In this document: positions 45,235-58,334 of the stretch, one piece after another
Layout: each line of letters opens with the position of its first letter
Numbering within the stretch: the first letter of the stretch is position 1
The notes under the pieces: generated by a model
What the model was told of the DNA's origin: nothing
The model's input: only the letters and a program-made list of their open reading frames with translations
Databases searched by the model: none
Translations under genes and position numbers: made by a program
Origin: Candidatus Solirubrobacter pratensis
GTDB taxonomy: Bacteria; Actinomycetota; Thermoleophilia; Solirubrobacterales; Solirubrobacteraceae
NCBI RefSeq assembly: GCF_000425945.1
Contig: NZ_AUEK01000006.1
Span: 124,001 to 188,000 of the forward strand
DNA length: 64,000 nucleotides
Direction: 5' to 3'

Positions 45235-45954
45235 TCACGTGACCCCGCCGACGAGCGCGCCGATCGCCGCGGTGACCGCCATCGCGATGGCACCCCACAC
45301 GACGACCCGGACCGTCGCCGGAAGCCGCGGCGCGCCGCCGAGCCGGGCGCCGAGATCGCCCAGCGCGGTGAGCGCGGCGAGCGTCACGATCACGGTGACC
45401 GCCACACGCGCGGCCGCCGGAGCGATCGCCACGGCCAGCACCGGAAGCGCCGCGCCCGCGGAGAATGCCAGCGCCGACGCCTGTGCCGCCTGCAGCGGCC
45501 TCGCGCGCCGCGGCTCCTCGAGCCCGAGCTCGTCACGCGCGTGCGCCTCCAACGCGCCGTGGCGCGTGAGCGCGTCCGCGACCTCGCCCGCCAACTCCGC
45601 CGAGAGCCCGCGGCGCTGATAGATCCCCGTGAGCTCACGCAACTCCCCGGCGGGATCGTCGCGCAGCTCCCGCCGCTCGACCGCCAGGTCGGCCGTCTCG
45701 GCATCGCGTTGCGAGCTGACCGACACATACTCCCCCGCCGCCATCGACAGCGCTCCCGCGACCAGCCCCGCGACGCCCGCGGTGAGGATCGCCGCGCGCG
45801 AGGCGCCCGACGACGCGACCCCGAGCAGCAGGCTCGCCGTCGACACGATCCCGTCATTGGCGCCCAGCACCGCGGCCCGCAGCCAATTCGAACGTTGACT
45901 GAGATGAACTTCGCGATGAGCCGACGGCGCACGCACGAGGATCGCTTCAGTCAA
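45235..45954 (-). CDS. VIT/CCC1-family iron/manganese transporter
   Basis: 239 residues. The family signature is near the N-terminus: LRAAVLGANDGIVSTASLLL, then GVAGLVAGALSMAAGEYVSV followed by SSQRDAETADLAVE, where the Gly-rich helices and Asp/Glu bind metal. A cytoplasmic helical domain of about 70 residues (ERRELRDDPAGELRELTGIY) precedes three C-terminal helices. Members move Fe2+ or Mn2+ out of the cytosol or into stores. ATG 45954 gives MTEAILVRAPSAHREVHLSQ. Stands alone. Confidence 0.93.
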   Translation of the reverse strand: MTEAILVRAPSAHREVHLSQRSNWLRAAVLGANDGIVSTASLLLGVASSGASRAAILTAGVAGLVAGALSMAAGEYVSVSSQRDAETADLAVERRELRDDPAGELRELTGIYQRRGLSAELAGEVADALTRHGALEAHARDELGLEEPRRARPLQAAQASALAFSAGAALPVLAVAIAPAAARVAVTVIVTLAALTALGDLGARLGGAPRLPATVRVVVWGAIAMAVTAAIGALVGGVT

Positions 45955-46105
45955 TCATGCGTCTTGAACGTGCGGCTTCCGCGGCTTGCCGGTCGCACAC
46001 GTGACGCGGTCACGTCGCGCCGGAGGCGGCGGTCGCGCGCGGCTCGGGCCTGGCGCCCGCGAGCTTCGGCGCCGCCGGCGGCGTCGATAATCGACCGCCG
46101 AACCC

Positions 46106-46354
46106 GTGTTCCTCGTCGTCGATCTCACGCTCGCCTGCTGGGCCCTGCTCGAGGGATTCCTGCGCGTGCGCGACTTCGTGACCGGAAACGGCCGTAGCGA
46201 CCGCGATCGCGCGACGCGGATCCTGATCGGCGTCGCGCTCGCCGCAATCGTCCGGCGCATCCACGTCGAGGAAGCCGAGCTGAACCATGTGCTCGGCGAG
46301 CGCTACCGCCGCTACCAGGCCCACACCAAGCGACTGATCCCGGGTCGGTGGTGA
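46106..46354 (+). pseudogene. Isoprenylcysteine methyltransferase-like (ICMT) gene with internal deletion
   Basis: GTG 46106 opens an 82-codon frame. The first 48 residues (FLVVDLTLACWALLEGFLRV, RDFVTGNGRSDRDRATRILI) match the membrane N-terminus of ICMT-like methyltransferases. The last 32 (RRIHVEEAELNHVLGERYRR, YQAHTKRLIPGRW) match their C-terminus. The middle, about 100 residues with most of the SAM-binding membrane core, is missing in frame. Probably non-functional. Confidence 0.7.
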
Positions 46355-46375
46355 CCTGGCACGCCCGGGAGCCGA

Positions 46376-47329
46376 TCATGCCCGAGCCGATGGAGAGACC
46401 CGACGCTCACCCAGCGACGCGATTCGGGAGCACAGCAGGTCGATGAACCCGTCGCCGTCGACGTCGACCGCGACCTGCGAGTTCGGCTCCAGCCCCGTCC
46501 GGCGCCAGCGATCGACGACCGTGCGACCGCGGCAGAGGCCGAGCGAGGTGTCGACCTCCGCGTGCAGCGGCTCCAGGTGCAGCAGCGCCGGCCGGATCAG
46601 CGACGCGACGGCGAGCGCGTCGTGGACCGGCGTCGCGGCATCCCCGTAGATCGTCGCGTGGAAGCGGCTGTAGAACGCGTGCAGGTCGGCCACGAACGCG
46701 CCGGCGCGGCCGCTCGCCCGCAGGCCCTCGGCGCGCTGCGGCGTCAGGCGCGCGCGGTGGGTGACGTCGAGCCCGACCATCGCGACGTCGATGCCCGAGC
46801 TGAAGACGCGCTGCGCGGCCTCGGCGTCGCACCAGATGTTGAACTCGGCGGCCGGCGTCACGTTGCCCTCGGCGATCGCGCCGCCCATCAGCACGATGCG
46901 CTCGATCCGGTCCGCCGCCCACGGATGCAGCGCGAGCAGCAGCGCGACGTTGGTGAGCGGGCCGACGGCCACCAGCGTCAAGGGGCGCTCGCGCAGCAGC
47001 CGCGCCATCAGCTCGACCGCATGGACGGGCTCGGGCTCGCGCGACGGCGGGAGCAGCTCAGGCCCGTCGAGGCCCGTCTCGCCGTGGACCTCGGACGCCA
47101 CCCGCGCCGGGTGCACGAGCGGGCGGTCGGCCCCGGCCGCGACCGGGATCGCGTCGGCCCCCGCGATGTCGAGGACGCGGACCGCGTTCGCGGTCACCTT
47201 CTCGATGGTCTGGTTGCCGGCCACCGTGGTCACGGCGGCGAGCTCGAGCTCCGGGCTGGCGAGCGCCAGCAGGAGCGCCATCGCGTCGTCGTGGCCAGGG
47301 TCGCAGTCGATGATCACAGGCGTCGGCAT
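46376..47329 (-). CDS. Inosine-uridine preferring nucleoside hydrolase
   Basis: 317 residues from ATG 47329. The calcium/ribose motif PVIIDCDPGHDDAMALLLAL holds D8, D10, D14 and D15. Further motifs are TTVAGNQTIEKVTANAVRVL, HGETGLDGPELLP, VAVGPLTNVALLLALHP, IVLMGGAIAEGNVTPAAEFN plus IWCDAEAA, and the late VHDALAVASLI (His-Asp). It splits ribonucleosides into base and ribose for salvage. Cytoplasmic. Divergent from the secreted FnIII-like gene with 40 bases between the starts. Confidence 0.95.
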   Translation of the reverse strand: MPTPVIIDCDPGHDDAMALLLALASPELELAAVTTVAGNQTIEKVTANAVRVLDIAGADAIPVAAGADRPLVHPARVASEVHGETGLDGPELLPPSREPEPVHAVELMARLLRERPLTLVAVGPLTNVALLLALHPWAADRIERIVLMGGAIAEGNVTPAAEFNIWCDAEAAQRVFSSGIDVAMVGLDVTHRARLTPQRAEGLRASGRAGAFVADLHAFYSRFHATIYGDAATPVHDALAVASLIRPALLHLEPLHAEVDTSLGLCRGRTVVDRWRRTGLEPNSQVAVDVDGDGFIDLLCSRIASLGERRVSPSARA

Positions 47330-47369
47330 CGGCGCATCTTCGCGCGCGCGGGCGTGTTGGAGTCCCGAC

Positions 47370-48560
47370 ATGCTTCTCGCCGCCCTGCTCGCCGCCGCCG
47401 TCGCCACGACGGGCGGCGCCGACTCCATCACCACGTCCACCGCGACGCTCACCGGCACCGTGAACCCGGGCGGCGTCCAGACGGCCTACCACTTCGAGTA
47501 CGGCACCAGCGCCTCCTACGGGCTCGCGACGGCCGACAGCGACGCGGGCGCGGGCAGCTCGGCGGTCTCCATCAGCGCCGGGCTCGGCGGGCTGACACCG
47601 GACACCACCTATCACTACCGGCTCGTCGCGACCAACGCCGGCGGCGGCTCGCAGGGCGCCGACCGCACCTTCCGCACCGCCGCGGCCGCGCGGGCGCCCT
47701 CGGTCAGCTCGGTCTCGGCGGCGGGCGTCGGGCCTGCGGGCGCGACACTGCGCGCGAACGTCACGCCGAACGGCCTCGCGACGACCGTGCGCTTCGAGTA
47801 CGGCGCATCGACCTCCTACGGCGCGAGCACCGCCGAGCAGCCCCTCGGCGCCGGGACCGCGCGCCTCGCGGCGAGCGCGCCCATCGCCGGGCTGAAGCCG
47901 AACACGCGCTACCACTACCGCGCCGTCGCCACCAACGCCGCCGGCGTCACCCGCGGTGGCGACCGCACGTTCACCACCTCGCGCACGCCGACCGCGGTGG
48001 CGCTGACCCCTTCGACGACGCGCCCCGTCTGGGGCAGCGGAGTCACGATCGCCGGCAAGGTCAGCGGCCAGGGCTCGATCCCCGTCGCGCTCGAGCGCCA
48101 GGACTTCCCGTTCAGCGCCGGCTACCGCCAGGCGGCCACGGCGACGGCGAACCGCTCCGGCAGCTTCACCCTGACCGTCCCGGCGCTCTACTCCACGACG
48201 CGCCTGCGCGTCGTCACCCGCACCGCGATCCCGGTCACCAGCCCGGTCGTGACCGCCTCGGTGGCGGTCAAGGTCGGCCTGCGCAGCCGGCGCCTGAGCG
48301 GCAAGCGGGTGCGGCTGACGGGCGCGACGTGGCCCGCAGTGCCGTCCGGCCGCGTCTCGCTGCAGCGGCAGACGAGCAGCGGACGCTGGCTGCTGGTCAA
48401 ACGCGCCAAGCCGACCGCGCTGTCCAACAACCGCTCTCGCTACCGCTTCACGGTCTCACGCCGCTCGCGCGCGCTCAGCTACCGCGTCGTGGTCGTCGCG
48501 CACGACGCAGGCGCGCACGTGCCGGGCACGAGCCGCACGGTCCGCGTGCCGCGCAGATAA
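47370..48560 (+). CDS. Secreted protein with two FnIII-like repeats and a C-terminal Ig-like domain
   Basis: 396 residues from ATG 47370 (GGAG upstream). A short signal peptide (MLLAALLAAAVATTGGA) is followed by two repeats of about 95 residues. Both contain TLTGTVNPGGVQTAYHFEYG or LRANVTPNGLATTVRFEYGA, with YHYRLVATNAGGGSQGADRT or YHYRAVATNAAGVTRGGDRT, the actinobacterial FnIII-like pattern. The last 190 residues hold two beta-domains rich in Arg/Ser/Thr (SGQGSIPVALERQDFPFSAG, LSGKRVRLTGATWPAVPSGR). Presumed extracellular adhesion or binding protein; no catalytic motif. Confidence 0.85.
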   Translation: MLLAALLAAAVATTGGADSITTSTATLTGTVNPGGVQTAYHFEYGTSASYGLATADSDAGAGSSAVSISAGLGGLTPDTTYHYRLVATNAGGGSQGADRTFRTAAAARAPSVSSVSAAGVGPAGATLRANVTPNGLATTVRFEYGASTSYGASTAEQPLGAGTARLAASAPIAGLKPNTRYHYRAVATNAAGVTRGGDRTFTTSRTPTAVALTPSTTRPVWGSGVTIAGKVSGQGSIPVALERQDFPFSAGYRQAATATANRSGSFTLTVPALYSTTRLRVVTRTAIPVTSPVVTASVAVKVGLRSRRLSGKRVRLTGATWPAVPSGRVSLQRQTSSGRWLLVKRAKPTALSNNRSRYRFTVSRRSRALSYRVVVVAHDAGAHVPGTSRTVRVPRR

Positions 48561-48575
48561 ACGCCTCTGAGGGAT

Positions 48576-49562
48576 TCATCTTGTCGCGCGGCTGAGGGTC
48601 TTGCCGGCGTGGAGCTCGTGGTCGAGCGCGCGCATGAGCGTCGACCGGTCGGCGCCGTCGAGCGGGTAGACGGCGTGCGAGACGGTGATCGAGATCGGCA
48701 TCTCGCCGTGTGCCGGCGCGACGCGCCGGGCAGCGTCGCGCAGCGCATCCGCGAGCCGGAAGGCGGCGTCGCGCCCGGCGCCGGGCGCGACGAGCGCCAG
48801 CTCGTCGCCGCCGATGCGGGCCAGGCAGTCCCCGGAGCGGACCTCGGCGGACGCGTGCGCCGCGAGCTCGCGCAGCACGCGGTCGCCGGTCGTGTGGCCG
48901 AAGCGGTCGTTGATCTGCTTGAACGCGTCGACGTCGATCAACAGCAGCGCGAAGCGGATCAGCTCGCCGCCCAGCGCGTGCTCGAGCGCGGCGTCGAACG
49001 CGCGCCGGTTGGCGAGTCCGGTCAGCGGGTCCTGGTGCGCCATCGTGCGCTGGTGGCGCTCGGCCTCGACCAGGCGGCGCTTGAGGAACTGGATCGTCAG
49101 CGTGAGCCCGGCGTACGCGACGGCGTAGCCGAACGTGCGCTGGACGAGCAGATGGGCGTCGTCATAGAGCAGCGGCGAGGCGTAGGTCGCCACCTCGAGC
49201 GCGGCGAGCGGCCACGCGTAGCGCGGCGGGAAGAAGTACGCGACGTAGAGCATCGGCAGCACGAGCACCGGGCCCATGAACGCGTCGGCGCCGCCGGTCA
49301 GCCACAGGCTCGCGGCCACGAGCGGCTGCAGCGCCGTCACGGCGACGGCATGGCCGGCGAGCGTGACGCGCTCCCACGGAATCGTGCCGCTGATGCATGC
49401 GGCGCCGTAGGCGACGGTGAGGGCGAACAGGGCCCAGAACCAGGCCGCGTGCGCGTGCGGCGAGGTGGGCAGCAGCCAGCCCGCGGCGGCCGTGGCGGCG
49501 CCCGCCAGCCACAGGAGCCCGGAGACCGGGCCCATCAGGCGTCGCTCGTCGGCGGGAAACAT
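48576..49562 (-). CDS. Membrane GGDEF-domain protein (probable diguanylate cyclase)
   Basis: 328 residues. Five or six hydrophobic segments fill residues 10-155 (VSGLLWLAGAATAAAGWLL, AWFWALFALTVAYGAACI, VLVLPMLYVAYFFPP). The GGDEF domain is at about 170-328: QDPLTGLANRRAFDAALEHA, LLLIDVDAFKQINDRFGHTT, and the active loop RIGGDELALVAPG. The motif is GGDEL rather than GGDEF; the last position tolerates this in some active cyclases. No RxxD inhibitory site is obvious. It would make c-di-GMP. It is the gene downstream of glgB, separated by a repeat-rich spacer. Confidence 0.93.
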   Translation of the reverse strand: MFPADERRLMGPVSGLLWLAGAATAAAGWLLPTSPHAHAAWFWALFALTVAYGAACISGTIPWERVTLAGHAVAVTALQPLVAASLWLTGGADAFMGPVLVLPMLYVAYFFPPRYAWPLAALEVATYASPLLYDDAHLLVQRTFGYAVAYAGLTLTIQFLKRRLVEAERHQRTMAHQDPLTGLANRRAFDAALEHALGGELIRFALLLIDVDAFKQINDRFGHTTGDRVLRELAAHASAEVRSGDCLARIGGDELALVAPGAGRDAAFRLADALRDAARRVAPAHGEMPISITVSHAVYPLDGADRSTLMRALDHELHAGKTLSRATR

Positions 49563-49603
49563 CGATCCGGTAGATCGACTCCACCCGCGCCACCTTGATC
49601 TCA

Positions 49604-49745
49604 GAGAACGATGTTTCGCACCGCCTGCCCGCGCCTCAGACGGGCGGCGGAATCCGACGTCCTGAGAACGAAATTTCGCCCTCCCGTCGTCTTCCGCTTC
49701 GCACCGCCGGCCCGCGCCTCAGACGGGCGGCGGAATCCGACGTCC
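49604..49745. repeat. Direct repeats with hairpin potential between glgB and the GGDEF gene
   Basis: A 48-base unit occurs at 49615-49662 and again at 49698-49745 with one mismatch (begins TTCGCACCGCC, ends GGCGGAATCCGACGTCC). Each copy holds CCGCC..GCCCG / CGGGC..GGCGG, a hairpin with a GCGCCTCAGA-type loop. Interleaved with it, GAGAACGATGTTTCGC (near 49604) recurs as GAGAACGAAATTTCGC (near 49665). The spacer is otherwise non-coding. Possible REP-like element or terminator array after glgB. Confidence 0.75.
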
Positions 49746-49753
49746 GGGCGACG

Positions 49754-51919
<2,166 letters not shown>

Positions 51920-52056
51920 GGTTCGCGTGGTGCCTTCCCTCTCGGCGCTTGTCCCAAGCCCCTTTTGCCGTCGTGCTTCAGCGTCACCGTCCTGGAAGGC
52001 CGCCGGCGGCGCCCACGGTGAGCGTAACGCGGCGGCGAGATCGTCGCCGCGCTCGA

Positions 52057-53459
52057 TCAGTCGGACTCGAGCAGGCGGGCGATCCCGGCGACCGGGATCG
52101 ACACCCAGTCGGGCCGGTTGTTGAGCTCGTAGCGCAGCTCGTAGACCGCCTTCTCCAGCTCGAACACCGCGAGCAGCTGGTCGATCGCCTGCTGGCCGGG
52201 CGGGAGCAGGCTGCGATCCACCGACTCGTGATAGCCGTCGAGGAAGCGCCCGCGAGCGCGCTCCTCCCAGTCCGCCGGCGGCTCGTGCCCGCGCAGCAGG
52301 CGCGAGCCGGCCGTGGCGTAGGAGAACGAGCGCAGCATCCCGGCGACGTCGCGCAGCGGCGAGCGCTTCAGTCGCCGCTCGGGCAGCGGCCGGGCCGGCT
52401 CGCCCTCGAAGTCGAGGATCACCCAGCCGCGGTCGGACAGCATCGTCTGGCCGAGGTGCAGATCGCCGTGGGTCCGGATCACGCGCCCGCCGACGCCGAC
52501 GTTGGAGAGCGCCGCGAGCCGCTCGCGCACGTCCTGCCCGCGGCCCGCGATCGGGGCGACGGCCTCCGTCTCCGGCAGGTCGAGGAAGACGCGCTCGATC
52601 TGCTCGTCGACGTCCGCGGTGAGGATCGAGAGCGCCTCGGCGGACGGCTCGTCCGGCGAGAACGCCGGGTTGCTCGCGTCCGAGGCGAGCGCGCTGTGCA
52701 ACTCGCCCACGACGTGGCCGAGCGCCTGTAGGCGGTCGAGCAGCCCATCGGGGTCGCTCTGAAGCTCGTCCAGCGCGAGCTCCCAGCCGTCGTGCGCGCC
52801 GGCCAGGTACTCCTGCAGGATGCCGAGCGTCGCGTCGATCAGGCGGCCTTCGACCTCGTACCAGCCGGCCAGCGGCGCGATGTGCGGGAAGCCGCGCGCC
52901 GACAGGAAGCGCAGAAGCTCGAGCTCGGGGTTCACGCCCGGCTCGACGCGCCGGAACGCCTTCAGGATCAGATCCTCGCCGAACACGATCGAGGAGTTGG
53001 ACTGCTCGACCCCGACCGGCCGCACGTCGACCGTCCCGCCGAGGCCCGCGCCGGCCGACTCGGCCCAGCGGAAGATGAACTCGTCCTGGCCGGACTGGAG
53101 CTCGGTGTTCGCGCGCATCCGGTGAAGCAGCTCGCGCCCGGCCGCGGGATCGGAGAGCGCGTCGTAGACGACCCAGCCCTCGGCCTCGGTGATGACGCGT
53201 TCGCCCCAGCCGTCGTCGGCGGGGCGCACGCCGAGCGGGACCTGGTAGGTCTCGTGCGTCCCTGCGGGGAAGCGCGCCTCGACCAGGCACAGCACCAGCA
53301 GCGGCGACTCCGTCCGCAGCGGCACCGCGTCGACGATGTCGATGTGGGCGACCTCGCGCGTCTTGGAGGCGAACCAGCGCTGCTCGACGATCCAGGCGTT
53401 GAGCGCCTGCTCGTCGACGAAGCTGAGGTCGCCGGCCGCGACCATGGCCTGTACGTCGG

Positions 53460-53463
<4 letters not shown>
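52057..53463 (-). CDS. mak: Maltokinase (Mak/Pep2)
   Basis: 468 residues from the ATG at 53463, overlapping the treS stop (ATGA). Mak phosphorylates maltose from TreS with ATP to maltose-1-phosphate, the GlgE donor. The N-terminal cap is [20 protein letters not shown]. The kinase fold of APH type shows [20 protein letters not shown] with the ATP-binding Lys, [20 protein letters not shown], the catalytic [17 protein letters not shown] and the metal-binding [32 protein letters not shown] follows. Separate from TreS, unlike the TreS-Pep2 fusions in some actinobacteria. Confidence 0.96.
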
Positions 53464-55138
<1,675 letters not shown>

Positions 55139-55139
<1 letters not shown>

Positions 55140-57076
55140 CAGAGGACCTTGAGCAGGTGGATCTTGTTCCAGGTGGGATCGAGGCGGACGTAGTTGCCTC
55201 CGATCCGCCAGTCGAAGTGCTCCCCCGTGAACTGGTCCTCGACGGTGAACACGGGCGGGAGCCCGAGCTGCGCGGGGATCACGACGAGGCCCTCCTGGGG
55301 GTTGTGCGGGTCGACGTTGGCAACGACGATGATCGTATTGCCGGGCTCCTGCTTGGCATACACGAGCAGGTTGTCGTTCTGGGCGTCCAGGAAGCGGACG
55401 TTGGAGAGGCGCTGCAGCGCCGGGTTCTCGCGCCGGATGTCGTTGAGGCGGCGGATCATCGGCAGCAGCGGCCCGTCGAGGCGGCGTTCGCGGATCTCGT
55501 ACTTCTCCGAGTTCAGGTACTCCTCCGAGCCCTCGCGCACCGGCACGTTCTCGAAGTTCTCGTAGCCCGAGTAGATCCCGTAGCTGGGGCTGAGCGTCGC
55601 GGCCAGCACGAGCCGCGTGACGAACGCGGGCTCGCCGCCGTGCACGAGGTAGGCGTGCAGGATGTCCGGCGTCACGGGGAAGAAGTTGGGGCGGAAGTAC
55701 TCCTTCTCCTCGCTGGTGGCGAGCTCACTCACGTACTCGGTCAGCTCCCAGCGCGAGTTCTTCCACGTGAAGTAGGTGTAGGACTGCGTGAAGCCGAGCT
55801 TGGCGAGCTCCTGCATCACCGCGCGCTTGGTGAAGGCCTCGGCGAGGAACACGACGTCGCGGTCGACCTGGTGGACCTCCTTGATCAGCCACTCCCAGAA
55901 CGCGAACGGCTTCGTATGCGGGTTGTCCACGCGGAAGAACTTCACGCCGGCGCCGACCCAGTGCAGGACGATGCCCAGCCACGCCTGCCAGAGCGACTCC
56001 CACGCCTCGGTGTCCCAGTTGAAGTTGTAGATGTCCTGGTAGCGCTTGGGCGGGTTCTCCGCGTACTTGAGCGTGCCGTCGGGGCGCTGCTGGAACCACT
56101 CGGGGTGCTCGGTCAGCCACGGGTGGTCGGCGGACGCGTTGAGCGCGAGGTCGAAGCAGACGTCCATGCCGTGGCGGTGGGCGGTGGCGCACAGGTCCAC
56201 GACGTCCTGCTGGGTGCCGAGCTCGGGATGCACGGCGTCGTGGCCGCCCTCCTCGGCGCCGATCGCGTACGGGCTGCCGGGATCGTCGGGCCTGGCCACG
56301 AGGCTGTTGTTGCGGCCCTTGCGCTTGTTGCGGCCGATCGGATGGATCGGCAGCAGGTAGAGGACGTCGAAGCCCAGGCCGGCGATGTCGGGCACGAGCG
56401 CCTCGACGGCCTTCAGGCCGCCCCACGAGCGTGGGAACAGCTCGTACCAGGCGCCGAAGCGGGCCTTGACGCGGTCGACCTCCAGCGGGATCGGCTTCTC
56501 CAGCGTGGTCGCTCCGCGGCGCGGCTGCGCCTGCTCCATGGCGGAAAACAGCTCGGGGCCGAGCGCGGCGTCGTACTTGGCCTGGAGCGATGACCCTGGG
56601 TCCTTGAGCACGGCGTGCGCGTGCAGGATCGACGTGCGGGCGTCGCCCTTGCACTTCTCGAGTGCGCGCTCGAGCAGGACGACGCCCTCCGACAGCTCGC
56701 CCGAGAGGTCCTCGCCGAGATCGGCCTCGACCTTGCGCCGGAGCTCGTCGTGCCAGGTGGCGAAGACGTCGGTCCAGGCCTCGATCGTGAACTGCCAGCT
56801 GCCCGGCGTCTCGACGGCGAAGCTGCCGCCCCAGCGGACGCCGTTGATGTGCGGGTCGAGATGGGTCATCTGCGCCTCGAGCCAGCGGCGGCCGCCGGGC
56901 GCTTTGTACTTCGCGACGGCGCGCAGCTTCTCGTGGCCGTCGCGGAAGATGTCGGCTTCGACGGCGACGGTGTCGCCTACGGTGCGTTTGGCCGCGTACC
57001 GGCCGCCGTCGATGACGGGGACCGGATGCGCGATCCTGATGCGCCGTGGAGGTTCGTTGCGCTTGGCGGCGGGCAT
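55139..57076 (-). CDS. glgE: Maltosyltransferase (GlgE), alpha-1,4-glucan:maltose-1-phosphate
   Basis: 645 residues from ATG 57076, the family size. GlgE transfers maltose from maltose-1-phosphate to alpha-glucan ends. The N-terminal domain shows [20 protein letters not shown] and [13 protein letters not shown]. The GH13_3 barrel has [77 protein letters not shown] (nucleophile Asp) and [13 protein letters not shown] (acid/base Glu). The loop reads [16 protein letters not shown]; many relatives have Asn for the Val before TPD, while the Asp is kept. First gene of the operon; the malQ start lies 31 bases away on the other strand, so both promoters are squeezed or leaderless. Confidence 0.97.
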
Positions 57077-57107
57077 CCCGCCGTGGAGTATCCGACTTCT
57101 GGGATCT

Positions 57108-58334
57108 ATGAACCTCTCTCGTAGCTCGGGCGTGCAGCTGCACCCCACATCCTTGCCTGCCGGGCGCCTCGGTCCGGACGCCTACGCATGGATCGACTGG
57201 CTCGCCGACGCCGGTCAGACGTGGTGGCAGATGCTGCCGCTCGGACCGCCCGACCGCTACGGCTCTCCGTACAAGGCGAAGTCCGCGTTCGCCGCCTGGC
57301 CGGGGCTGCTGGCGGACCCTTCGGCGCCGGTCTCGGCGTCCGAGGCGCTCGACTTCCGCGACCGCTCGGCGGACTGGATCGAGCCCTGGATCAAGTACGG
57401 CGGGCGGGGCGCGCTCGAGGACCAGGTGCGCTTCGACCGCGAGTGGGCGGCGCTGCGGCGCTACGCGCTGGACCGCGGCCTGCGCCTGATCGGCGACGTC
57501 CCGATCTACGTCGCGCCCGGCTCGCCCGAGCAGAAGGCGCATCCGGAGCTGTTCGTCGACGGCGCCGTCGCCGGCGTGCCGCCCGACGCGTTCACGGACA
57601 AGGGCCAGCTGTGGGGCAACCCGCTCTACGACTGGCCGGCGATGCGGCGCGACGGCTACGCGTGGTGGACGGCGCGCTTCCGGCGCGTGTTCGAGCTCTT
57701 CGACCTCGCGCGCATCGATCACTTCCGTGGCTTCGTCGCCTACTGGGCGGTGCCGTCCGGCGCGCGGTACGCGCGCTCGGGCAGGTGGCGCCGCGGCCCG
57801 GGCCGGGCGCCGTTCGACGCGGCGACGCAGGCGCTCGGCGAGCTCCCGCTGATCGCCGAGGACCTCGGCGTCATCACGCCGCCCGTCGAGCGCCTGCGCG
57901 ATGAGCTCGGCTACCCCGGCATGGTCGTCCTGCAGTTCGGGTTCACGCCGTCGGAGCCGAAGTCGCCCCACATCCCGGAGCATCACGTCGAGAACAAGGT
58001 CGTCTACACGGGGACGCACGACCACGACACCATCCGCGGCTGGTACGAGGGGCTGCCGGACGCGATCCGCGCGACGGTCGACGCGACCGTCGAGCGCTGG
58101 CAGGTACGCGAGCCCGAGCCGTGGTGGTCGCTGATCCGGCTCGCCTTCGCCTCCCCCGCGCGGATCGCGATGGTGCAGGCGCAGGACGCGCTCGGGCTGG
58201 GCTCGGAGGCGCGCATGAACCAGCCCGGGACCGCGCACGGCGCATGGAAGTGGCGCCTGCCCGAGCTGCCGTCCGCCGAGCTGGCCCGCCGCCTGCGCGC
58301 GGCCACCGAGGCCGCCGGCCGGGACGGCCGCTAG
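57108..58334 (+). CDS. malQ: 4-alpha-glucanotransferase (MalQ), short form
   Basis: 408 residues from ATG 57108; typical MalQ enzymes have about 500. Motifs are SGVQLHPTSLPAGRLGPDAY, WWQMLPLGPPDRYGSPYKAK, LIGDVPIYVAPGSPEQKAHP, VAGVPPDAFTDKGQLWGNPL plus YDW, LARIDHFRGFVAYWAV (nucleophile Asp), LIAEDLGVITPPVERLRDEL (acid/base Glu) and VVYTGTHDHDTIRGWY. About 60-70 residues between the SAFA region and LIGDVP are missing compared with Thermus-type MalQ, with no frameshift seen, so a compact version rather than a broken gene. It reshuffles maltodextrins. Divergent from glgE; its stop overlaps the sensor kinase stop by 4 bases. Confidence 0.93.
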   Translation: MNLSRSSGVQLHPTSLPAGRLGPDAYAWIDWLADAGQTWWQMLPLGPPDRYGSPYKAKSAFAAWPGLLADPSAPVSASEALDFRDRSADWIEPWIKYGGRGALEDQVRFDREWAALRRYALDRGLRLIGDVPIYVAPGSPEQKAHPELFVDGAVAGVPPDAFTDKGQLWGNPLYDWPAMRRDGYAWWTARFRRVFELFDLARIDHFRGFVAYWAVPSGARYARSGRWRRGPGRAPFDAATQALGELPLIAEDLGVITPPVERLRDELGYPGMVVLQFGFTPSEPKSPHIPEHHVENKVVYTGTHDHDTIRGWYEGLPDAIRATVDATVERWQVREPEPWWSLIRLAFASPARIAMVQAQDALGLGSEARMNQPGTAHGAWKWRLPELPSAELARRLRAATEAAGRDGR

